A stretch of DNA of 64,000 nucleotides, taken from positions 372,001-436,000 of the forward strand of contig JAQFWX010000032.1 of assembly GCA_027605045.1 (NCBI GenBank). The letters run 5' to 3'. Shown here piece after piece: positions 56,362 to 64,000 of the stretch. The DNA is from Phallus indusiatus (Eukaryota; Basidiomycota; Agaricomycetes; Phallales; Phallaceae). The first letter of the stretch is position 1. Every line of letters begins with the position of its first letter. The position numbers were made by a program, and so were the translations under genes. Below the pieces are notes generated by a model. It was not told the origin of the DNA and made no database searches. It saw nothing but the letters and a program-made list of their open reading frames with translations.

Positions 56362-59300
56362 ATGACTGCAGATATTCGAAAGATATCTATCCTTGGCAAG
56401 GAATCCATTCATTGCGGGTTCCATCTTGCACCGTACATAGTCGATACTGTCCTCAACACCCTTTCGTCTTCGACCTATGTCCTCATCACGGATGCTCACG
56501 TAGCTGACTTGCACCTCAGCAAATTCACTGTCGAGTTTAGAAATAAACTGCCCCAAGGTCGACGATTTCTTAGCCATGTCATCCCTCCAGGCGAACTCTC
56601 GAAAAGTCGCGAAGGAAAAGCCAGCATAGAAGATTTTATGCTCGAGAATACCTGCACTAGAGACACTGTTGTGCTGGCGTTGGGCGGTGGTGTGATTGGT
56701 GATCTTGTTGGCTTTGTTGCGGCTACGTTGTAATTATTCAACCACGTCGACCGCTTGACTTCCGTCTGATTGAAATTTAACTCAGCATGCGTGGCATCCG
56801 TTTCGTGCAGATACCAACCACGCTTTTGGCTATGGTTGACTCGAGTGTTGGCGGAAAGACAGCCATTGATACTCCCCACGGAAAAAATCTCATCGGCGCG
56901 TTCTGGCAGCCTGAATACATCTTCATTGACGCGGCCTTCCTGGAAACCCTACCTGCTCGAGAGTTTTCTAATGGAATGGCGGAGGTGATAAAGACTGCCG
57001 TAATATGGGATGCGGATGCCTTTTCCCTTCTTGAATCACGCGCTCAGGAGATACTTGACGCTGTTCAGGCCCCATCACTGAACTATACTGGTCGTCACTT
57101 ATTAACTCGCTCGGAAAATCAAACACTGCTACTTCAAGTCATCATGGGAAGCATTTCTGTGAAATCTCACATAGTCACCGTCGATGAACGCGAAACTGGA
57201 CTGCGAAACCTTGTTAATTTTGGTCATAGCATCGGTCATGCCATTGAAGCTATACTGACTCCAAGCATCCTCCATGGGGAATGTGTCAGTATTGGATCTA
57301 TTCTCGAAGCTGAGATATCCAGGCAACTGGGGCATTTAAATCAAGCAGCCATAGGAAGGCTTATGCGCGTGTTAAGGCGCTACAATCTGCCTGTTTCACT
57401 GAAAGATCCCCAAATCGCCGCCGTACCCGCATCTAGGCAACTGTCAGTCGATAATCTCCTGAAAATCATGCGGATTGATAAAAAAAACAGTGGCCCAACC
57501 AAAAAAATTGTTCTATTGTCGCGGATTGGGAAGACTCTTGAGGAACGAGCTACAGCGGTAGCCGACGACGTGATCAGACGTACTTTGTCAGAGGCCATTC
57601 GGATAATTCCTAGCATACCAAAACCCTTTAGGATGGCCACTCCTGGCTCAAAGAGCATATCCAATCGCGCACTAGTTCTCGCCGCTTTAGGTCGAGGAAC
57701 GTGTCGTTTGAGGAATCTCCTTCATTCGGACGACACACAAGTAATGATGGCTGCGCTGACAGATCTACAGGTGAATTCTTTCATGTAAATTACTCGCAGT
57801 CTCTGGCTAATAATAAGTTAGGGGGCTCAATTCTCCTGGGAAGACAATGGGGAAACTCTAATTGTAAAAGGCGGTGGTGGTGAATTACACCCTCCCCAAA
57901 GCGGAAAAGACATTTACCTCGGAAATGCAGGAACCGCTGCTCGTTTCTTAACGGCCGTCTGTGTTTTAGCGAAGGGTGGTGGTGAAACCATCATTACAGG
58001 TAATACCCGAATGAAGCAAAGACCAATTGGTCCTTTGGTTAATGCCTTGCGAGAAACCGGTTCCTCTATTCAATATCAGGAGTCCGATGGGTGTCTCCCA
58101 CTTTCTATTAAAGCCTCAGAAGGTCTGCGCGGTGGACATATTAGACTCGCGGCAAATATTTCCAGTCAATATGTATCCGCTATTTTACTCTGTTCCCCAT
58201 ATGCTACCGATGACGTCGTTTTGGAGTTGGTTGGTGGAAAGGTCATATCCCAACCTTACATTGACATGACTATCGCTATGATGAGGACATTCGGTGTGCA
58301 AGTTGATCGTGATAAGGGAAAGGATATCTACCGCATTAAAAGGGGGGCGTATAGTAATCCGGCTGAATACCTCGTTGAAAGTGATGCAAGTAGCGCGACT
58401 TATCCATTAGCGATTGCGGCCATAACGGGGATTTCATGTACCATTGAGAATATTGGTACTAGTTCATTGCAGGGAGACGCTAGGTTTGCTAAAGAAGTTT
58501 TGGAACCCATGGGTTGCGTTGTCGCGCAGACGGAGACTGAAACTACCGTTACAGGCCCTAGCATCAAGGACGGTCTTAGAGCTGGCGGACTTATTGATAT
58601 GGAGCCAATGACTGATGCTTTTCTGACTGCTAGCGTTTTAGCGGCCGTTTCCAAAAGACCTTCGTTGACTGAAAGAAGAGTCGGCGTACAAGGAGGCGAC
58701 CGTACTACCAGAATTATCGGTATTGCGAATCAAAGAGTCAAAGAATGCAATAGAATTAAGGCGATGATTGATGAATTAGGTGTGTTCTTCTTCTATTGTT
58801 ACTTACATACTTTGTGGTAATAGTATTCCTAAGCCAAATTTGGAGTTTCCACTACCGAACTTGACGACGGGCTTGAAATCCATGGACAAGAATATTCTTC
58901 GTTGAAGCAAAGTGTCAGCGTCCAATGCTACGATGATCATCGTGTCGCGATGTCATTTAGCGTTTTGGCAACGTTGATACCAAGGGTTATAATAAAGGAG
59001 AAGCGCTGCGTTGAGAAAACATGGCCGAACTGGTGGGATGATTTGCAAAACGAGGTTCGCCTTACTACTCACTTGTGACCTACGAATCGACCAATTTCAT
59101 CCAGATCGGAATATCTATTGAGGGTGTTGAGCTACAGCAAGCCCAAGAATCGATCTCCTCACAAGTGCTCTACGACCATACATCCTCTGTGTTATTGATT
59201 GGAATGCGCGGTGCTGGTAAAACTTATGTGGGCCGCCTTGCTGCGACTGCTTTGGGTTGGGGCTTTCTTGACGCGGACGAAGAGTTCGAAAAAAAGTACC

Positions 59301-61353
59301 CAATAGGTATCAAAAATTTTGTTCAGAGCAAGGGATGGACCGCTTTCCGTTCAGCAGAACTGGGAGTCCTACGCGAGCTGCTCAGTTCGAGCAGCAAGAA
59401 TCATATTATCAGCTTAGGAGGCGGTATAGTTGAAATATCCGAAGCAAGAGAGGCCCTGAAACTATATGGACAACAACAAGGGCCCGTTGTCTATATCGAA
59501 AGAAAAATTGGGGAGATTGTGCAGTATCTAAGTGACGAGACCACTAGACCAAATTATGGTGAATCAATATTGGATGTTTTCCGACGTCGGGAGGTCTGGT
59601 TCGGAGAGTGCTCTACTCATGTCTTCATGAATTTGCCTAGCATCCCCGAATCGATCCAGGGTTTCAGGATCCAACACAATATCAAGACCTTCTTTCATCA
59701 TATTACTGGCAAAACTCCCAATCTGTGCTCCAAGATCACGAACTCCAATGGTCCTGCTTCTTTTTTTCTTTCTCTGACCTATCCTGACCTCCGACCTGCG
59801 CTGGAATACCTGGATGAGCTACTCATCGGAGTTGACGCCATCGAATTGCGTGTTGATTTACTCTCTCCGGACGGTGCTTCGCCTGTGATTCCTTGCGTTC
59901 CACCCACCGAGTATGTTGCTCATCAGCTTGCCACCCTTCGCCGTTGTTCGGACTTGCCCATCATATTTACCGTGCGGTCGGCATCTCAAGGAGGGATGTT
60001 TCCGGATGCTGAAGAAGATGCGGCATTTGATTTAATGAAGCTTGCTCTTCGTGCTGGATGCGAATATGTCGATGTTGAAAGTTCATGGTCAGAATCACGC
60101 CGGCGACTCCTCTACACCCAAAAAGGCTGTTCCCAAATCATTTCGTCGTGGCATGATATCTCTGGCGAGATGAAATGGAATAGTCAGATGATCCGTGAAA
60201 AGTATATCGCTACGTCTCGTATTGGAGATGTTGTCAAGATCGTTGGCAAAGCAACTTGTATGGAAGATAATTATAGTCTTCGACAATTTATTACGGCAAA
60301 TTCAGGACCAGGCCGTAAACCCATTATCGCCATCAATATGGGTGCTGAAGGACAGATATCCCGAATTTTAAACACAACATTCAGTCCCGTTACACACCCA
60401 CTATTACCCCAGAAAGCTGCTCCTGGACAGCTTTCTCTGACTCAAATCCAAACAGCTCGACACCTGATTGGACAACTTCCCGCCAAGAAGTTTTACCTTT
60501 TGGCAGTCCCATCTCAGCTAGCATGTCTCCGACACTACATAATACGGGTTTCAAGCTTCTTGGGTTACCTCATTATTATTTTTTGCTAGAAACTGACACA
60601 ATTAACAACGACATACGATCTATCCTGGAATCGCCTGAATTCGGAGGTGCCTCTGTGACTATTCCGTTAAAGCTGGATATTGTGCCTCTTTTAGGCAGCA
60701 CATCAGTTCATGCTCGGGCTATTGGAGCTGTCAATACTATCGTTGTAGGACAAGGTGTTAGTGGAACTCGTGAACTTCACGGAGACAATACAGACTGGAT
60801 CGGTATTGTCCAGTGTATTCGAAGAAACCTTGGTGACATCGTTCCTCAAGGCTCGGCATCTTTAGTTATTGGGGGAGGAGGGACTAGTCGTGCTGCCCTG
60901 TATGCCCTGCACGCCCTTGAGGTATCCACGATCTACATTTACAATCGGACTCGAAGCTCCGCAGAAGTTCTTGTTTCCCAACTCCCGACAGAATACAACA
61001 TTGTCGTTCTCGACTCATTGGATTCATTCCCTCACGGCCCACCGTCATTCATTATATCTACGGTTCCATCAAACGCCATCTGTCTGAACAGGGAAGAGGG
61101 CAAAATCTTGTTGAACGCAAGCTTATTTGGCGCCAAAAATGGGGGTGTAGTCGTCGACATGGCGTACAGGCCCCGCTCAACGCCATTGATAACCCTGGCG
61201 CGAGAGTTCCAGAGTAGCAATTGGCGAGTTGTTGAAGGCATTGATGTTTTGCTAGAACAAGGTTTCGAGCAGTTCCAAAGATGGGTGGGTATGCGCCCGC
61301 CTAGAAAAGTCATTAGACAAATGGTATATGAAGCATATGAAAGATTGATGTAA
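56362..61353 (+). CDS. ARO1: Pentafunctional AROM polypeptide, with an apparent one-base frameshift
   Basis: Catalyses five consecutive cytosolic steps of the shikimate pathway. Exons 56362-56729, 56786-57770, 57822-58779, 58834-59054 and 59105-61353; about 1,593 residues if the frameshift is ignored, as expected. Domain order: DHQ synthase ([12 protein letters not shown]; 1-390), EPSP synthase ([30 protein letters not shown]; 400-840), shikimate kinase (Walker A GMRGAGKT, near 879), type I dehydroquinase (SWHDISGEM; catalytic Lys in VVKIVGKAT near 1,225), shikimate dehydrogenase ([13 protein letters not shown]; 1,310-end). At 60,498-60,501 a run of four T sits where the frame needs five, so the last domain is out of frame. 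Either a sequencing error or a real lesion. It is divergent from KOG1. Confidence 0.93.
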
Positions 61354-61494
61354 TCAAGATAGATGGTTTCAATTTTTTGAAGAGTTTGTTAAATTTCTTG
61401 GACAATAGAATGGCTACATTTTGCTTGCAGACTGGAAATGCTGAGCTGGTCTGAGCGCTCGGAAGCAAATTTCCCCAGCCACCACCTTATATTC

Positions 61495-62373
61495 ATGAGC
61501 GAAGTCGTCAACGTAGTAGTGGCTTTCGCTGTTATTGTTTTCATAGTTCGATGGGCTACCCGGAACAGTAAGAGAGTTCTGTATAAATACATAAACTCTC
61601 CTTAAATCCCCTCCTTAGGTGGCTCCAGTGATGAGGCCAACCGTGTTAGAAACATCCTTGGGTTCCGGCCTAAGGCAGTTAATGAGCAAATGGTAATGAT
61701 GTTACGATTCATCAGTAATGAGTCATTCTTCTAATATTTTTATAGATTCTAACCGTGCAAACCATGTTCCCCGATATACCCAGGTACAGGGCACTCTGAG
61801 CGAGTCCTCTTATACGTCAACAATGTGTAGCTCACCTTTCTTTCTTTATTCTTCATTAGAGGCAACATTCATTATGATCTCTTAAGGACAGGAAGCGTGG
61901 AACTTACCTCAAATAAACTATTGGAGCGCGGCTTTCTCGAGACTGTGAGATTCGCAAACCCACTAACATCGTATAATAATTAAACTCCCGCGAAAGCCCC
62001 CTAGGAATTACTTCGATCTCTTCCCATCGCAGCCAGCAATAGCGCAACAGACTAATGCTCAACCCACAGGTTCTTCTAGCTCAAACGCGACAACAGGGTT
62101 ACCGTCAAAAAATGTAGCCGGCACGCAGACAACTCTCATTAGTCGATTTCATCTCGAGAACCGCGTCAAGGATGACTCTGTCGAGTTGTCTACAATCAAC
62201 CCCGGTGGTTCATCAACATGGGAAGATACACCAGAACGGCGAGAGCAAAACCTGAGAGAAAGAAAAGCTCAGATGATCTTGGCTGCAAGAAGGCTAGTAG
62301 GAGTTCTTTTTGTCGTTTAGTTGATCCTAACGAAGCTTGTAGGAGATTATTGGAGCAAGAGCAACAGTGTTGA
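61495..62373 (+). CDS. CUE1: CUE-domain ER membrane protein, Cue1-like
   Basis: Cue1 anchors and activates the E2 Ubc7 at the ER for ER-associated degradation. Six exons: 61495-61567, 61619-61692, 61746-61783, 61860-61944, 61997-62292 and 62343-62373; 198 residues (yeast Cue1 203). Architecture matches: an N-terminal membrane anchor (VVNVVVAFAVIVFIV), a CUE domain from about residue 50 with VQTMFPDIPRGNIHYDLLRT, a polar linker, and a C-terminal Ubc7-binding-like helix (RREQNLRERKAQMILAARR). Intron 5 (62293-62342) needs a GC donor (AAG|GCTAGT); the join to RLLEQEQQC restores the helix. Without splicing the frame runs on to a TAG at 62,318-62,320. ORF-track-free reasoning by frame; fairly sure of family. 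Confidence 0.82.
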
Positions 62374-63130
62374 TAGGAAGCTATTTCACAAATATATTAT
62401 CAGCGCACATAACCTGATCTCCCGATTCGTATTGGTCTATGGAAGCTGTAAAAACAAATCGGAACTTGTTGTATGCATCTATGAGTTCTCATTTTTGTAT
62501 CTTACTTTCTGTTTTCTCCATTGCTGCATTCTCAAAGCGTAAGGATAAGCTAAGGGGCAGCTTGTTAATCGAATCTCTTTAATAATTATCTGTTATCATA
62601 CATAACGCGACTGACTCGTTGTACTAACATTAATCAAGCTCGAAGGATCTCTTCTTTTGCCACTGTTAAATACAAAGATTAGGTCGGTCTTCGACCTGCA
62701 AAATCAAATTGCGACAACCTGAAACCTTGAAGGTGAGTCGCCTTGCAAGCATGTGTTAAAAAGGTAGATGTCTAGATTATTGTGTTTTATGCTATGAATT
62801 CACGCACAATAAATGCTGTCCTACATTATGTCAATATTTCCATAGCCTTATAAATCAGATGTCTTGTGTCATGTAAAGGAAACCATGTTTTATGGCTTCA
62901 GTGTACAGCGAGTCTCGGCTATAGGATACAAGTTGTGTCAAACAACCGACATCTTCGCTCCGTGCTGGTTGCAAAGTTGCGATCAAGTTGCGATTGTCCG
63001 ACCACGAGTTCAAACGCTTGGGTATCTTAAGGAAAGCCTCAAATACCGATTACTTCTAGAGTACCAGCACCCGAACTAGGACTCCAACTACACTTCTAGG
63101 TTATGTAAAGAGTCTACGAATGAGGCGAAT
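62374..63130. other. Intergenic region after CUE1
   Basis: Small open frames without motifs or splice support. It contains the 3' flanks of both neighbours (convergent). Confidence 0.4.
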
Positions 63131-64000
63131 CTACGAAACAGCCAAGTCTTCGACCAAGCGAGACAAAAAATATAAGAGGATGCCATAGAAAGGCCAGATA
63201 AGTAAAACGATGGTGGAAAATGAAAGAACGATGGTGGAAAATGAAAGAACGATGAATAGAAGGGTTGAATAATGATTCTCTATTGAGATCAAAGACTCCG
63301 AAGAAAAGCTTTGAAACGGGATGTAAATGCCTGTTTACATCCAAATCGCGGTAGATGACAGATTATGTGAGAGGATTGGGGCTTAGGCGTCGGTCCAAGT
63401 TTACGCTGTACCTGGTAGGACCAGTTCTTTAATGAAACATTCTGTACCAAAAGCAGTCGCTCCAGTAACATTATAGCCCTATGATCAAAACAGGTCACGT
63501 GCTAATGAAAGTAAAAAATGAAAGAATGAGGCTTACATTTGTAGTTGCACCATAGCCATTGGAGCCCGTTTCCGAACACCACGTAGCAGCAGGCGAGGAA
63601 ACGGAAGTCAAAGTAAGGTCATTGAACGACACTGTGAAATCGTGAGACACGCCCGTAACCTCTGAAATCGTTGCATAAGTGACCATCACAAAATAGGGAT
63701 GAGACAACGGAAAACTCACGAACGGCAAAGACGGCTCGGTTGAGAGAAACGTCGGGAGGAAGGGTAAAAGTTTGCATAGTCACGTCCTGATCAGCTTGGC
63801 CTATAATGGTTACTACCCAAGTGTTTGCTAATGGATTGATCTGGTGAATGTCAAAATCCAAAGTCCCTCCAGTAAAAGCTGGTATTGGATCGCTCTCGGT
63901 GGTATCAACTTGAGTTCCTTGTGAGCTAAAACATATCCGAATAAGGTTTCCTCAGACACGAACGGAGATGAAAACTCACAGGGCTTGCGCAGTTAAGGAC
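63131..64000 (-). CDS. Putative secreted protein, unknown function (5' end outside window)
   Basis: Exons on the minus strand: 63980-64000 (partial), 63720-63925, 63537-63661, 63412-63478 and 63131-63330. The visible N-terminal residues SLTAQAL look like the end of a signal peptide. A beta-rich region follows, with LDFDIHQINPLANTWVVTII and TFTLPPDVSLNRAVFAV, then TWCSETGSNGYGATTN and GYNVTGATAFGTECF with cysteines and N-glycosylation-like NVT. The last exon is hydrophobic and contains a 21-bp tandem duplication (about 63,206-63,247). Exons 2-4 are well supported by phase; the last exon is tentative. I do not recognise the family. Confidence 0.6.

Noticed and set aside
1..64000. CRISPR arrays, bacterial operons or ribosome binding sites
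   Set aside because: The sequence is intron-rich eukaryotic DNA; no regularly spaced repeat array is present.

Overview
The window reads as nuclear DNA of a filamentous fungus, most likely an agaricomycete basidiomycete. Host genes are cut by many short introns of about 50-65 nt with GT/GC donors and visible CTNAN-type branch points. A KDZ-type transposase remnant and basidiomycete-like copia, gypsy and hAT fragments support the same view. No species can be named from the sequence.

Layout. Bases 1-17,509 are a gene-dense block: the C-terminal part of UTP22 (Nrap, ribosome biogenesis), MRPL38 (mitochondrial uL14), cytosolic isoleucyl-tRNA synthetase ILS1, a microsomal cytochrome P450, a Gfo/Idh/MocA oxidoreductase, a membrane-anchored UBA-UAS-UBX protein of the FAF2/Ubx2 type, and a CSC1/OSCA-type (DUF221) channel. 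Bases 17,510-51,559 are a 34-kb repeat island. Bases 51,560-64,000 are again gene-dense: KOG1 (raptor, TORC1), ARO1 (pentafunctional AROM), a CUE1-like ER ubiquitin-pathway protein, and a putative secreted protein that leaves the window.

The repeat island holds solo LTRs with intact 5-bp target duplications, two related short TG...CA families (called A, about 395 bp, and B, about 350 bp), and a small third family (G, 192 bp). It also holds copia and chromodomain-gypsy fragments, a LINE endonuclease fragment, a Helitron helicase remnant, a decayed hAT transposase and a KDZ-like remnant. Several hairpin or long-inverted-repeat elements (E, F, L, I and a composite fold-back) lie among them. Insertions are deeply nested: A in B, B in A, B in an LTR that itself sits in a fold-back carrying tRNA-like promoter boxes. 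One five-exon gene of unknown function (38,327-39,580), with a closed reading frame, lies inside the island.

How the genes relate. Several host genes are growth or nutrient related: UTP22, MRPL38, ILS1, KOG1 and ARO1. Three divergent pairs share short promoters: MRPL38/ILS1 (161 bp, with a Gcn4-like TGAGTCA), P450/oxidoreductase (664 bp) and KOG1/ARO1 (142 bp, with a 14-bp palindrome). The UBX and CUE proteins both belong to ER-associated ubiquitin handling but lie on opposite sides of the island. Exon structures were inferred by eye from reading frame, splice signals and family knowledge; no searches were run.
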